From Protofrankia sp963555915 (GTDB lineage: Bacteria > Actinomycetota > Actinomycetes > Frankiales > Frankiaceae): 64,000 nucleotides of DNA. Every line of letters begins with the position of its first letter. The first letter of the stretch is position 1. Positions 52,030 through 63,384 of the stretch are shown in pieces. The DNA is taken from NCBI RefSeq assembly GCF_963555915.1, contig NZ_CAUVXL010000046.1, forward strand, positions 1 through 64,000, read 5' to 3'. Made by a program: the position numbers and the translations under genes. A model generated the notes under the pieces. It made no database searches, had not been told where the DNA came from, and worked only from the letters and a program-made list of their open reading frames with translations.

Positions 52030-53109
52030 ATGCGAGAGGGCGATGCGCGACAGGGTTATGCGCGAGAGGGCACCATCGACCAGCCCACCGACGAGGAGTT
52101 CGTCGACGCGCTGCCCAAGGTGGAACTACATGTCCACCTTGAAGGGTCGATGCGCCCGCAGACCCTGCTCACCCTCGCCCGCCGCCACGGCGTCGACGAT
52201 CTGCCCACCGACCTCGACGGGGTGGCGACGTTCTACGAGTTCCGCGACTTCGACCACTTCATCGAGGTCTACCTGGCCGCTGTCCGGGTGTTGCGCGATG
52301 CCGGCGACTTCGCGCTCCTGGCCCGCGAGACCGCACTGGGGCTCGCAGCCCAGGGCGTCCGATATGCCGAGATCACCTTCACGCCGTTCCTGCACATCCA
52401 GCGCGGTGTCGACGCCGACGAGGTCTTCGCAGGCGTCGAGCAGGGCCGCCGCGAAGCCGAGGAGGCAACCGGTATCCAGATCCGGTGGATCACCGACATT
52501 CCGGGCCTGCCCGACATGGATCTGCGTCCCGCATCCGAGGGCACGATCGAGTTCGCGCTGAACCACCGTGAGTCCGTGATCGCGCTCGGGTTGGGCGGAC
52601 CCGAGGTCGGCGTGCCCCGGCCGCAGTTCGCCGAGGTGTTCACCGCCGCGCGTGACGCCGGGCTGCACCGCATCCCGCACGGCGGCGAGACGACCGGGCC
52701 GCGCACGATCTGGGACTGCCTGGAGTACCTGCACGCCGAACGCATCGGTCACGGCATCACCGCCTGTGACGACCCGGCCCTCGTCGATCACCTGCGGGCA
52801 CATCGCATTCCGCTGGAGGTGTGTCCCACCTCGAACCTGCGCACCGGGGTCGTCACCGACTATTCGGCGCATCCGCTGCCCAGGATGATCGAACTGGGCC
52901 TGCCGGTCAGCCTCAACAGTGACGATCCGCCGATGTTCGGGACCACGCTGCGGGACGAGTACCTGCACGCGCTGCGTAGCCTGGGCCTGACCCGACGTCA
53001 GGTTGCCGATCTGGCTGCGGCTGGCGTCGATCACTCGTTTGCTCCCGCCGCGGTCAAGGAGGCCATCCACGCGGACCTCGCGACGGTCGTCGAGGGCCTC
53101 AGCCGTTAG
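52030..53109 (+). CDS. add: Adenosine deaminase family enzyme
   Basis: A 359-residue metal-dependent deaminase. Metal-binding KVELHVHLEGS (His34, His36), the substrate loop DLDGVATFYEFRDFDHFIEVY, the catalytic His/Glu in HGGETTGPRTIWDCLE, ERIGHGITACDDPALVDHL, CPTSNLRTGVV and the final Asp pair VSLNSDDPPMF are all present. It deaminates adenosine (or a related 6-aminopurine) to inosine in purine salvage. I prefer the ATG at 52030; the TTG at 51988 is possible. The 3' end overlaps xseA by 11 bases. It is divergent from xseB. Confidence 0.93.
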   Translation: MREGDARQGYAREGTIDQPTDEEFVDALPKVELHVHLEGSMRPQTLLTLARRHGVDDLPTDLDGVATFYEFRDFDHFIEVYLAAVRVLRDAGDFALLARETALGLAAQGVRYAEITFTPFLHIQRGVDADEVFAGVEQGRREAEEATGIQIRWITDIPGLPDMDLRPASEGTIEFALNHRESVIALGLGGPEVGVPRPQFAEVFTAARDAGLHRIPHGGETTGPRTIWDCLEYLHAERIGHGITACDDPALVDHLRAHRIPLEVCPTSNLRTGVVTDYSAHPLPRMIELGLPVSLNSDDPPMFGTTLRDEYLHALRSLGLTRRQVADLAAAGVDHSFAPAAVKEAIHADLATVVEGLSR

Positions 53110-54352
53110 AGCCACCGGCGATTGGGGACGCCTGCGCGGGACCTGCACCGGCGGTTGCGGGGAAGGACCCGGCGGCAACCTGGATGGTCAGTTCGTCGCC
53201 GGCATCCACCTGCACCGGGTCGCGCACGATGGCGCCGTCGGCGGTCCGGTGGACCACGGCGTATCCCCGGTCCAAGGTCGCAGCCGGTGACAGCGCGTGC
53301 ATCTGGGCGCGGGCGTGGGCCAGCTCACCCTCGGCCCGATCCAGGATGTGCGTCACGCCGCGTCGTGCGCGGGCCCGTAGCTCACTCACGTACCCGACCT
53401 GCCGGTCGAGCTCGCGTCCGGGAGCGGCCAGGGCGGGCCGGCTGCGCAGGGCGACCAGTCCGCGTTCCTCGTGGTTCAGCCGATGTTCGATGACCCGCCG
53501 CGACCGGTCGCGCAAAGTGACCACCAGCGCGCGCTGCTCGGCGACGTCCGGCACGACCCTTTTTGCCGCGTCCGTCGGAGTGGACGCGCGGACGTCGGCG
53601 ACGAAGTCGAGCAGGGGCGCGTCCTGCTCGTGACCGATGGCGGACACCACCGCGGTGGTCGCCGCGGCCACGGCCCGTATCAACGCCTCATCGGAGAACG
53701 GCAGCAGGTCCTCCATCGACCCACCGCCCCGGGCGATGACGATGACGTCCACCTCGGGGATGCGGTCGAGCTCACGCAACGCGTCGATGACCTGCCCGAC
53801 GGCGAGCGGTCCCTGGACCGCCACCTCGCGTTGCACGATCCGCACGGCGGGCCAGCGGCGGCGGGCGTTTTCCACCACGTCCCGCTCGGCCGCGCTCGCC
53901 CGTCCGGTGATCAGTCCGACGGCTCGCGGGAGGAAGGGCGGTCGGCGCTTGCGGGACGCGGCGAACAGCCCCTCGGCCGCGAGCAGGCCGCGAAGTTGTT
54001 CAAGCCGTGCCAGCAGGGCGCCCGCTCCGAGCGGGCGGATCTCCACAACGGCGAGCGCGAGGGTCCCCCGGGCGGGGTGGAAGGACGGCTTGCCCCAGAC
54101 CACCACCCGGGCGCCGTCGACGAGGCCGGCGCCGATCGCCTCGCACACGGCTCGCGGGCAGGTCAGCCGCAACGAGACGTCGGCGACGGGATCGCGCAGG
54201 GTGAGGAAGACGGTGGCGAGGCCGGGCCGGCGGACGATCTCGGTGAGCTGTCCTTCCACCCATACGCGGCCAAGCCGGTTGACCCAGTCCCCGATCGCCC
54301 GGGAAATCGTGCGGACCGGTAGCGGCTGCTCCGGCGAGGAGGTGAGTGCCAC
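53099..54352 (-). CDS. xseA: Exodeoxyribonuclease VII large subunit
   Basis: A 417-residue protein. The OB-fold N-terminus reads VWVEGQLTEIVRRPG, TVFLTLRDPVADVSLRL and GARVVVWGKPSFHPARGTLAL. The catalytic core includes LPRAVGLITGRASAAERDVV, VDVIVIARGGGSMEDLLPFSDE and AIGHEQDAPLLDFVADVRASTPTDAA, with the conserved Asp and His. A coiled-coil region follows. It is the catalytic subunit of exonuclease VII. The GTG at 54352 (VALTSSPE) is the family start. It is divergent from ispH, a usual actinobacterial pairing. Confidence 0.94.
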   Translation of the reverse strand: MALTSSPEQPLPVRTISRAIGDWVNRLGRVWVEGQLTEIVRRPGLATVFLTLRDPVADVSLRLTCPRAVCEAIGAGLVDGARVVVWGKPSFHPARGTLALAVVEIRPLGAGALLARLEQLRGLLAAEGLFAASRKRRPPFLPRAVGLITGRASAAERDVVENARRRWPAVRIVQREVAVQGPLAVGQVIDALRELDRIPEVDVIVIARGGGSMEDLLPFSDEALIRAVAAATTAVVSAIGHEQDAPLLDFVADVRASTPTDAAKRVVPDVAEQRALVVTLRDRSRRVIEHRLNHEERGLVALRSRPALAAPGRELDRQVGYVSELRARARRGVTHILDRAEGELAHARAQMHALSPAATLDRGYAVVHRTADGAIVRDPVQVDAGDELTIQVAAGSFPATAGAGPAQASPIAGGSNG

Positions 54353-54480
54353 CGGGCCACCGTAACGACTTCAACCGTCGATCCATGCACAAACCGCTCC
54401 CGGTGTCCGTGCAGGTTGCCGGCGTGTGACGGTTATCGTTCGGCCCTCCAGCAGGTGCCGGGCCGCGTAGACTTCCGGGC

Positions 54481-55443
54481 ATGGGGCGGATCCTGTTGGC
54501 CAATCCGCGCGGGTACTGCGCTGGTGTCGACCGAGCGGTGCTGACGGTCGAGAAGACGCTGGAGCTGTACGGCGCTCCCGTCTACGTGCGCAAGCAGATC
54601 GTGCACAATGCCCACGTCGTCAAGACGCTGGAGGCAAAGGGCGCGATCTTTGTGGACGAGACGGACGAGGTTCCTGCCGGGGCGACCGTGGTGTTTTCTG
54701 CCCACGGTGTCGCACCGTCCGTCCATGAGGAGGCGAGGTCCCGGGAACTGCGAACGATCGACGCCACGTGCCCGCTCGTGACGAAGGTTCACGGCGAGGC
54801 ACGCCGATTCGCCAAGGAGGACTTCGACATCCTCCTCATCGGCCACGAAGGTCACGAGGAGGTTGTCGGTACCACGGGCCAAGCGCCCGACCGCATCCAC
54901 CTGGTGGACGGCGTGGAAGATGCGGCGGCTGTCAAGGTTCGCGATGAGTCCAGAGTCGCCTATCTCTCGCAGACCACTCTGTCGGTCGACGAGACCGAGA
55001 CGACGGTGCACGCGCTGCGTGAGCGGTTCCCGCTGCTGCAGGGGCCGCCGAGTGCCGACATCTGCTATGCCACCCAGAACCGCCAGGTCGCGGTCAAGGA
55101 GATCGCGAGCCAGGTTGAGCTGATCCTTGTGGTCGGGTCGCCGAACTCGTCGAACTCCGTGCGTCTGGTCGAGGTCGCCCTCGACCACGGGGTGCCCGCG
55201 GCCTACCTGGTGGACGACGCCAGCCAGGTGGATCCGGCCTGGCTCGACGGGGTCGAGACCATCGGCGTGACCAGTGGGGCCTCTGTTCCTGAGGAGCTGG
55301 TCACCGAGGTTGTCGCCTGGCTCGCCGAACGCGGTTTCGACGATGTCGAGCAGGTGACCTCGGCCGAGGAGCATCTACTGTTCGCACTACCTCCCGAGCT
55401 ACGCCGGGAAATCCGGGCCCGGGAGCGGGCGGCCAGCGCCTAG
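54481..55443 (+). CDS. ispH: 4-Hydroxy-3-methylbut-2-enyl diphosphate reductase
   Basis: A 320-residue iron-sulfur enzyme of the MEP isoprenoid pathway. The three cluster cysteines are Cys13 (PRGYCAGVDRAV), Cys97 (IDATCPLVTKVH) and Cys195 (ICYATQNRQ). Other blocks are FSAHGVAPSVHEEA, IGHEGHEEVVGT and VTSGASVPEELV with the active-site Glu. It makes IPP and DMAPP from HMBPP. The ATG at 54481 is fixed by the family start. A perfect 17-bp hairpin follows its stop. Confidence 0.96.
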   Translation: MGRILLANPRGYCAGVDRAVLTVEKTLELYGAPVYVRKQIVHNAHVVKTLEAKGAIFVDETDEVPAGATVVFSAHGVAPSVHEEARSRELRTIDATCPLVTKVHGEARRFAKEDFDILLIGHEGHEEVVGTTGQAPDRIHLVDGVEDAAAVKVRDESRVAYLSQTTLSVDETETTVHALRERFPLLQGPPSADICYATQNRQVAVKEIASQVELILVVGSPNSSNSVRLVEVALDHGVPAAYLVDDASQVDPAWLDGVETIGVTSGASVPEELVTEVVAWLAERGFDDVEQVTSAEEHLLFALPPELRREIRARERAASA

Positions 55444-55445
55444 CC

Positions 55446-55490
55446 GGCCAAAGGGCGTGCGATCGTGGTTTTCTCGCACGCCCTTTGGCC
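55446..55490. terminator. 17-bp convergent hairpin after ispH, shared-loop family
   Basis: Arms ggccaaagggcgtgcga (55446-55462) and tcgcacgccctttggcc (55474-55490) pair perfectly. The loop tcgtggttttc matches the loop of the hairpins at 12949, 13673 and 38276. It lies between ispH (+) and the GT4 gene (-). Confidence 0.8.
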
Positions 55491-55506
55491 AGCAAGGCCC
55501 CGGGGC

Positions 55507-56808
55507 CTATTGCTTGGATGGCCGGTGCCCCGGCCCGGCCCGGTGCCGTGCCGCCATCAGGCAGTGCAGCAGTTCCGCCTGGTTGTCGGCCTGCTGGGTG
55601 AGGGTATGGCGGGCGAGCACGTTCGCGCGGGCAGCCGCGGAGATCCGCCGGCCATGAGCAGGATCGCCGAGCAGCTCGCTCAGGCGACGGGCGAGATCAT
55701 CGACGTCCCCCGTGCGGGCGAGCAGCCCGGTCACGCCGTCCGTCACGATTTCCGGAATCCCGGCTGTCGGAAACGCCACAACCGGTGTTCCACAGGCCTG
55801 TGCTTCCAGAACGCTCAGCGGTAGACCTTCCAGACTGGACGCGAGCACCAGGGCGTCGCACGCCCGTAGCAGGTCCGCGACATCCGTGCGCGGGCCGAGG
55901 AAACGTATCCGCAGGCCGAGCAGGCTGGCTCCGAGTTCGCGCAGCGTCCCCGCGTGCGCCGGATCGAGGCTCGGCGTGCCCGCGACGGCGAGTTGAGTGC
56001 AGGCGAATCGCCCGGGTAGCGCGGCTACCGCTCGGATGACGGTGTCCACGCCTTTGCGCGGGTCGAGCCGGGACAGCGCCAGTACCACGGGGGCGGACGG
56101 ATCGGCCGCCAGCTGGGCACGTATCTCGGGGTCGGCGGCTCCCGGGCGCATCGCATCCGTGTCCACCCCGTTGCGGATCACCTGGGTACGGCGGGCTGCC
56201 TCGGGCGGCAACGACGCCGCCACCGCGTCACTGACCGCGACCGACGCCTGGGCGCCGCGTACCGCCAGACCCCGCAGCCGCCCGATCAGATCCGGTTCGT
56301 TCTCCTCATGCAGGTGCAGGACAACCGCTCGGCTGGCCAGCCGACCCGCCAGCACGCATTCCAGATGGGACCAGTGGCTGTTCGCGTGCACGACATCCAC
56401 GTCGAGCAGGCGCGCGAGTGCGGCGGTGCGTCGGGCGAGGACGGCGGTCCGCCCAAGCTCCCGGACCGCGTTGGCCGGGCTGAGGCGGCCGGCCGGTGTG
56501 CGTATCCCGCGGTCGTCGGGCGCGGCCAGCACGACGTGCAACAGTCCGCTGGCCCGCCATGCCGCGGCCGTCGCACTGCCGGCAGGGGCCGCGAGGATCT
56601 GTTCGACGCCACGGTCGCGCAGCAGCGGCGCGAGCCGCAGCAGATAACGCTGCGCCCCCCAGACTCCCTCACCCTGCTCGACAACCAGCACCCGGCAGCG
56701 TGCCGGCTCCGGCTCCGGCGCCAGGGGCGCCAGGGGCGCCAGGGGCACCATCGGCACCTGCGGCGCCAGCGGTGTCGCTGGGTCCAGGACGGTCGTGGAT
56801 GTGGTCAC
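55507..56808 (-). CDS. Glycosyltransferase family 4 (GT-B fold)
   Basis: A 433-residue enzyme. The N-terminal half contains VVEQGEGVWGAQRYLLRLAPLL and VVHANSHWSHLECVL. The C-terminal half holds the nucleotide-sugar site: VVLALSRLDPRKGVDTVI, RIRFLGPRTDVADLLRACDALVLASS, and the EX7E motif in EGLPLSVLEAQACGTPVVAF. An Ala/Pro-rich N-terminal stretch precedes it. It is likely to add a sugar to a lipid-linked or surface glycan. Its ATG overlaps the upstream acyltransferase stop (ATGA), so it is the last gene of the minus-strand cluster. Sugar and acceptor are unknown. Confidence 0.9.
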   Translation of the reverse strand: MTTSTTVLDPATPLAPQVPMVPLAPLAPLAPEPEPARCRVLVVEQGEGVWGAQRYLLRLAPLLRDRGVEQILAAPAGSATAAAWRASGLLHVVLAAPDDRGIRTPAGRLSPANAVRELGRTAVLARRTAALARLLDVDVVHANSHWSHLECVLAGRLASRAVVLHLHEENEPDLIGRLRGLAVRGAQASVAVSDAVAASLPPEAARRTQVIRNGVDTDAMRPGAADPEIRAQLAADPSAPVVLALSRLDPRKGVDTVIRAVAALPGRFACTQLAVAGTPSLDPAHAGTLRELGASLLGLRIRFLGPRTDVADLLRACDALVLASSLEGLPLSVLEAQACGTPVVAFPTAGIPEIVTDGVTGLLARTGDVDDLARRLSELLGDPAHGRRISAAARANVLARHTLTQQADNQAELLHCLMAARHRAGPGHRPSKQ

Positions 56809-58131
56809 CGGTTTGTTCCTGACACCGACGACGGGCCGGTGACCGTGCGGCCCGGATCGGTCAGCAGGTCAAGCGGGCCGGCGCACAGCAGGTCGATCGC
56901 GGCGGCCACAGCGGACCGGGGGAAGCTCGACGGGTGGAAGGTGGCGGTGACCGACACCGCGCCGCGTAGCTCGACGAACTTCACGGATATGACGTCGCTG
57001 CCCCCGGGCGTGGACGCCGAGTACACCTGGGGGGCATCCGGGCCGGGATCCCCGCCCGCCGATCCGCCGATCCAGCTGAGCTGTTCGAAGCGCGGCACCC
57101 GTCCCAGGTGGTTGAGCACCAGGCACGGATGTGCCGGCGAGTGGGCGTCGGTCGGTAGCGATGCCGCTGGCAGCCGTTGTCGATACCCGCGCACGGCAAT
57201 GAGACATAGCGTGGCCAGAGATCGACCAGATGTGACCGTTTGGCGCAGTGTCCGGCTGATGGCGACCGGATCGACCGGATTGACCGGGGCCATGTGCAGA
57301 CCCACCGCGAAGTTGCCGGCGACGGTCGCGTCGGCCGGCAGGAAGCGCCGGTTGTCGATCAGCGTGAACACGCCGGCACCGGCGGGTGGTCCCAGCCCAC
57401 AGCGGTCGAACGCGACCCGGGCCGCGGCGAACAGGACGGCGGCGCTGGTCGAGTCGGGGGCGTGCGCGTCGCGCCAACTGCGGATGTCGGCCAGCGTCGA
57501 CCCGGGGCTGCGTCGTGCGACAACCGCCGGCGCGGCGTCGGCCGGTCGGCTTGGAGCGTTCCCGGCTGCCGCCGCCGGCATCCGCCCGGTGCGGGCGGGA
57601 GCTGCGCTCTTCGGCGGACTGGACCGTGCATCACGCACCGTCGCCAGTAGGCGGCGCGGATCACGACCGTAGAAGCGGATGAGCGCCCGCGCCAGCGGCA
57701 GCGCCGTCTCATCCCCGGTCAGCGCCACCGGTGGGTCGCCGTCGAGGCCGGCGCGCAGCAGGGCGGGGAAAGCGTTGGTACTCAACCAGCCGTCGCCGAG
57801 GCAATGGGCCATCGACAGTGCCGCGTACCGACGTCCGACATAGATCTGGAACGGCAGTGTCGGCACCGCGGATGTGTAGAGGCGTTCGATATGGCCGGCG
57901 AGGTCGTCCTGATCGGGATCGTCCATCGGAACGATAGTCGCCACGCAGTGGCGGCGTATGTCACCCGCCGAGGTCGGTATCCACTTTGTCGAGCTCGGGT
58001 CGAGCCTGCGGAACAGCCGATGGTCCGGTTTCATGGTGAACAGTTGCTCCGCGGCGACCCGGACCGCGGTCACGTCCGGCATTTCGGCCGGGCCGGCGAG
58101 CATGATGTGCCGCCGGCCTATCCAGGCACGG

Positions 58132-58160
<29 letters not shown>
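56805..58160 (-). CDS. Condensation/acyltransferase-fold protein (PapA/wax-ester-synthase-like)
   Basis: A 451-residue protein with a CAT-like fold. The acyltransferase motif HxxxDG appears as HCLGDGW (SMAHCLGDGWLSTNAF), and a DFGxG-like region is absent or weak. Other blocks are TMKPDHRLFRRL, VFTLIDNRRFLPADATVAGNFAVGLHM (typical N(R/F) segment of acyltransferases), and CLVLNHLGRVP. The Ala/Arg-rich middle is a linker. It could acylate a glycolipid or polysaccharide intermediate. Start ATG 58160 has a GGAG site; ATG 58151 and 58145 are alternatives. Its start overlaps the end of the upstream flippase gene and its stop overlaps the GT4 start. Confidence 0.65.
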
Positions 58161-59699
<1,539 letters not shown>

Positions 59700-59700
<1 letters not shown>

Positions 59701-61577
59701 CACCGGTTTGCCTGGTAGGTGTAAATGCGGGCGGTCGGGCTGGTGAAGAAAACCTGGAAGCGTGGCGAGCGCGCGACCGCGTCCTCCAGGGAGTTCAACG
59801 CTCCCGGTGGCGTGAGCCCGAAGACATCGGCATAGACGTCCTGCGAGGTCGCGAACGCAAGATACCCATGGGTGGAGTACTGCCGCAGCACCGCGACGAC
59901 ATCGTCGAGGTCGGCCGCGCCCAGCTGGCGGTTGCGGAACCTGACCGCGTGCAGCAGGTTGGGGTCGTCATCACTTCCTGGACTCCGAAATTCCGGGTAT
60001 CTCGGGCCGTACCGGAGGGGAAAGTCGGGGCCGGCGAGAAGGAGGACAGACCCCGTTGCGGCATGGGTGTCGAAGTAGTCGGCGGCCCGGACGGTATCCG
60101 GCGTCATGATGTTGATTTCCTCCTGCCCGGTGAACGCGGGCAGGAACATGGCGACCAGAGCGCCGGTCACGATGCTGACCGATGGCATCTGGCGCAGGCG
60201 CCATCCGCCGTCGGTGGGTTCGAGGGCGAGGGCGCCGAGAACGGATGCGAACGGCAGGGCGAACAGCACGACCCGCAGCGACGCCTCGCCGCCGTAGTTC
60301 TGGGCGAACACGATCCCTACGGGGACCACCGCGAGCACCAGCGCGATCCCGACCGCGCGTTCCCCCCGGCGCAGGCCACGCCAGGCGCCGATGATGGCCA
60401 GCAAGCACACGGAGGCCGTGAGTGCGTACCCGGCGCGCGCATTGAAGATTTTTCCGGGCTGGGGGGAGAACTCGTGGACGTGCGCGTTCGTGGCGTTGGC
60501 AACCGGGTTCGCTCCGGAAAGCAGGCCGAAATTGTGCTCGACGTAACCGAGGTTCGGCGCGAGCCAGGCCAGGGCGAGTCCGGCCAGCACAAGTGTCAGC
60601 CACCGTGGCCGGAGGTATCCCGCGACACTCAATGCGCCCATTCCGGCGACGATCAGGTACGGAGTGAGCTGGTGGCTGACGACCACCGCTGCCTGTAGCA
60701 TGCAGATGATCGTGATGGCCGTCCGTCGCGCGGCTTTCCCGGTAACCGCGGTGAGCTCGACGGTCGGCTGCCGGGTGCCCAGGAACCGCAGCGCGACCAG
60801 ATACAGACCGAGGCCCATTGTGAGCCCGAATGCCTGCGGGGCGAAATAGCTCTGACCCACCCAGTTTGTGACGACGAAAAGGAAAGCGGCCATGGCGGCG
60901 GTGCGGGTACGGCCGGTCAGGGTCCGTGCGGTCGCGGCGACTATGCCGGCCTGGACGAGCGGAAAGAAGACCTCGGCCCAGGCCGCGTATGTCACCGGAT
61001 TGCGCTGACCGGCGAGCCGGCCGAACAGCGTGGCGACCGCAAAGAATCCCGGCCACCGATGGTAGATGTCGATTCCGGGGTCGATACTGCCGTGTACGTC
61101 GATGTACCGGACGACGCCGATGTGCTTGTACACCCATGGGTAGTGTGGAACGTCCGCGCACAGTGGCACCGTCCCGTAGAGGACGACCACGGTTGCGGTG
61201 AGGAAACCGGCGAGCAACCACGGTCTCGACCGCCGCTGGCACAGCGCGCCCGCGTGTCCGATGACCAGCAGGGCGAGTCCGGCGTACCAGCGCACGGGCA
61301 GGGCCGGCGGCAGGCCGTAGTCCCCGAGGGAGTCCATCCGGATGCCGCCAAGGGACGTCGCCCACATGATGATGCCGGTGGTGCCCACCGTCATGGTCAG
61401 TGTGAGCCCGCCCAGATTCCGGGCCGCAGCGGTCGAGCCCGTAACTGTCGAGCCCGTAACTGTCGTGCTCGTGGTCGTGCTCGTGCTCGTGGTCGTGGTC
61501 GTGGTCGTGGTCGTGCTCGGGAGCGGGACCGACGCCAACGGTTGGGTCAACGTGTGGATCGGCGGGTTGGCGGTCAT
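59700..61577 (-). CDS. Large polytopic membrane protein, possible GT-C/polymerase-type glycosyltransferase
   Basis: A 625-residue protein with about a dozen helices (WYAGLALLVIGHAGALC, AFLFVVTNWVGQSYFAPQAF, ITIICMLQAAVVVSHQLTPYL, WLTLVLAGLALAWLAPN) and a soluble C-terminal tail (TPDTVRAADYFDTHAATGSV, RQYSTHGYLAF, FFTSPTARIYTY). The architecture resembles exopolysaccharide-cluster GT-C or polymerase proteins of actinobacteria; no named motif is certain. The N-terminus is Thr/Ser-rich from a repeat. The ATG at 61575-61577 overlaps the upstream gene by four bases. Confidence 0.7.
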
Positions 61578-61960
61578 CCCCGGTGTCTCCGCTGCCGTTC
61601 GGGGGCCGTCGCGGACAGTTCGCCGAGCGCTCGCCGAAGATCCCAGGCGAGCACGCCGCTGGATGCGAGTCCGAGGCAGCTCAGGAGCGCCTCCGGGTTC
61701 CACCAGCCGACCTCGATGGTGACCACCGCCACGAGGGTTAGCGTAGCGAGGCTGACGCTTACCGTAACTGCGAGCCACGTAAGGACATCGTCCAAACGGA
61801 GCGTGGTCAGTGCTGCCGCGCCGGGCAGCAGCACTGTGGCCAGCAGAGCCAGCACGGTCCGCACCGGTGAGTGCGTGCCGGTGCCGGCCGCCAGCAGGGT
61901 CAGCACGGCAAGCGCCAGCAGGGCGCAGTCCACCGCGCATCGACGCCGCGGTTCGGTCAC
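61574..61960 (-). CDS. Small four-helix membrane protein
   Basis: A 128-residue protein with helices at VDCALLALAVLTLLAAGTG, TVLALLATVLLPGAAALT, LTWLAVTVSVSLATLTLVAVV and LSCLGLASSGVLAWDL, and a basic tail. Overlaps (4 bases) with both neighbours point to tight translational coupling in the cluster. It may be a subunit of the large membrane protein. The GTG at 61960 starts VTEPRRR. Confidence 0.7.
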   Translation of the reverse strand: MTEPRRRCAVDCALLALAVLTLLAAGTGTHSPVRTVLALLATVLLPGAAALTTLRLDDVLTWLAVTVSVSLATLTLVAVVTIEVGWWNPEALLSCLGLASSGVLAWDLRRALGELSATAPERQRRHRG

Positions 61961-63384
61961 GTGTCTGCTCCTGTGTTCATCAGGTCACGCGGATCGCCCG
62001 CGGATGGGATCTGTGGCGAGGGGGTCGGGCCGGGCTGGCCGTCGGTGGGCTGGCCGCCGGTGGGCTGGCCGCCGGTGGGCAGGCATCCGGTGGGCGTTGT
62101 GCGGGCGGTGATCCGGCGTGCCAGACCGGGAGCGACGAGCAGGGCGCCCACGCTGTGCGCGGCGAGCCAGGCGGACGCCGCCCCGGTGGTGCCCCACCAC
62201 CGGGTCAGCGGGAAGAGTGTCAGGAAAAGCACGAACAGTGACATGACTTGGATGGCGCAGCTGCGCCGGCTCAGTCCGTCCAGGCGCCACAGCACGCAGC
62301 GCAGCGTCACCGCGGCCTGCGGGATACTCGCGACGAGCAGCAGCCGCAGCGCGGTGGTGCCGCCGTTGACGTAGGTCCGGCCGTACGGGGCGAGCAGCAG
62401 CGGAGCCGCGATCACCGCCAGTGCCACGCCCGCCAGTAACCCGGGTCCGAATCGGCGCAACGCCGACCGGGTGAGGGCCGTGGCCGTGTCCACGGCGCTG
62501 GCTGCCTGGATGGTCAGGGACAGGCCCACGGACAGGACAAGCGACTCGACCGCCAACACAATCGTGAACCCGACCGAGAAGGATGCGTTCGCGTCGTCTC
62601 CGCACCAGGCCAGGACGCCGAGCGGTACCGCCACCACGCCGGTCTGCGCGGCCAGCAGCGCCCCGTAGTCCCAGGCGAGAAAGCGCAGTAGCGCCGATCG
62701 CGCGGGCTTGTCCGGGCGTCGGGTACGGCTGCGCGGGCCGTCGACCAACCCGCGGCGCAGCAGCCAGCTGCCGATCGGCACGGTCAGGGCGGCCATCGGC
62801 AGGACCCACGCGAGGAAGACCGCGTGGGAGCTGCCCATTCGGGTCAAGATGATCAATAGGAGTATCTTGGCGAGCCCGAACACGGTGTTCTCCACCGGGA
62901 CCCAACCGGCCCGACCGACCGTGGCGAGCACCGAGTCCTGCAGGGCGAACAGCGTCCAAAGGGCCGCGGCCACCGGAAACAGCACCTCGAGGCCGGGGTC
63001 CGCGTGCAGGAAGCCCAGCCCCCTGGACACCGCCGGCCCGACCAGGACGACCGCTCCGCCGATCATGAGCGCGGCCGTGCCGCCGAGACCGAAGGAGAGC
63101 CCGACCATCCGCCGCCGGCCCGGTGTGATCGGCAACAGCCGGGGCAGCGTCGCGTTCAGGTTGAGATCGGCGACAGCCCCGATCGTCTGCATGACAACCA
63201 CCAGGACCGTGTCCCGTCCGATCTGGGCGGGCGGGCACAGCCGGGCGGCGATGACCCAGAAGGCCACGCCCAGCGCCGATGTTGCCACGGTCGTGGTCAT
63301 CAACGCGTTCGCGGTCCGTACCAGGGCCCGTTCCCGGTCGGCCGGGCCGCGGTGGCCGTGGCCGTGGTGTGCGCTCACGTCCAT
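61957..63384 (-). CDS. Second polysaccharide flippase-like protein
   Basis: A 475-residue protein of the same superfamily as the flippase at 58132: TTVATSALGVAFWVIAARL, RLLPITPGRRRM, VAAALWTLFALQDSVLATVG, and the DYGALLAAQTGVV region. It has 12-14 helices and a disordered C-terminal tail containing PTGGQ repeats. Starts at ATG 63382-63384, preceded by an overlapping upstream GT2 end. Two flippases in one cluster suggest two substrates or a paired transporter. Confidence 0.85.
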   Translation of the reverse strand: MDVSAHHGHGHRGPADRERALVRTANALMTTTVATSALGVAFWVIAARLCPPAQIGRDTVLVVVMQTIGAVADLNLNATLPRLLPITPGRRRMVGLSFGLGGTAALMIGGAVVLVGPAVSRGLGFLHADPGLEVLFPVAAALWTLFALQDSVLATVGRAGWVPVENTVFGLAKILLLIILTRMGSSHAVFLAWVLPMAALTVPIGSWLLRRGLVDGPRSRTRRPDKPARSALLRFLAWDYGALLAAQTGVVAVPLGVLAWCGDDANASFSVGFTIVLAVESLVLSVGLSLTIQAASAVDTATALTRSALRRFGPGLLAGVALAVIAAPLLLAPYGRTYVNGGTTALRLLLVASIPQAAVTLRCVLWRLDGLSRRSCAIQVMSLFVLFLTLFPLTRWWGTTGAASAWLAAHSVGALLVAPGLARRITARTTPTGCLPTGGQPTGGQPTDGQPGPTPSPQIPSAGDPRDLMNTGADT

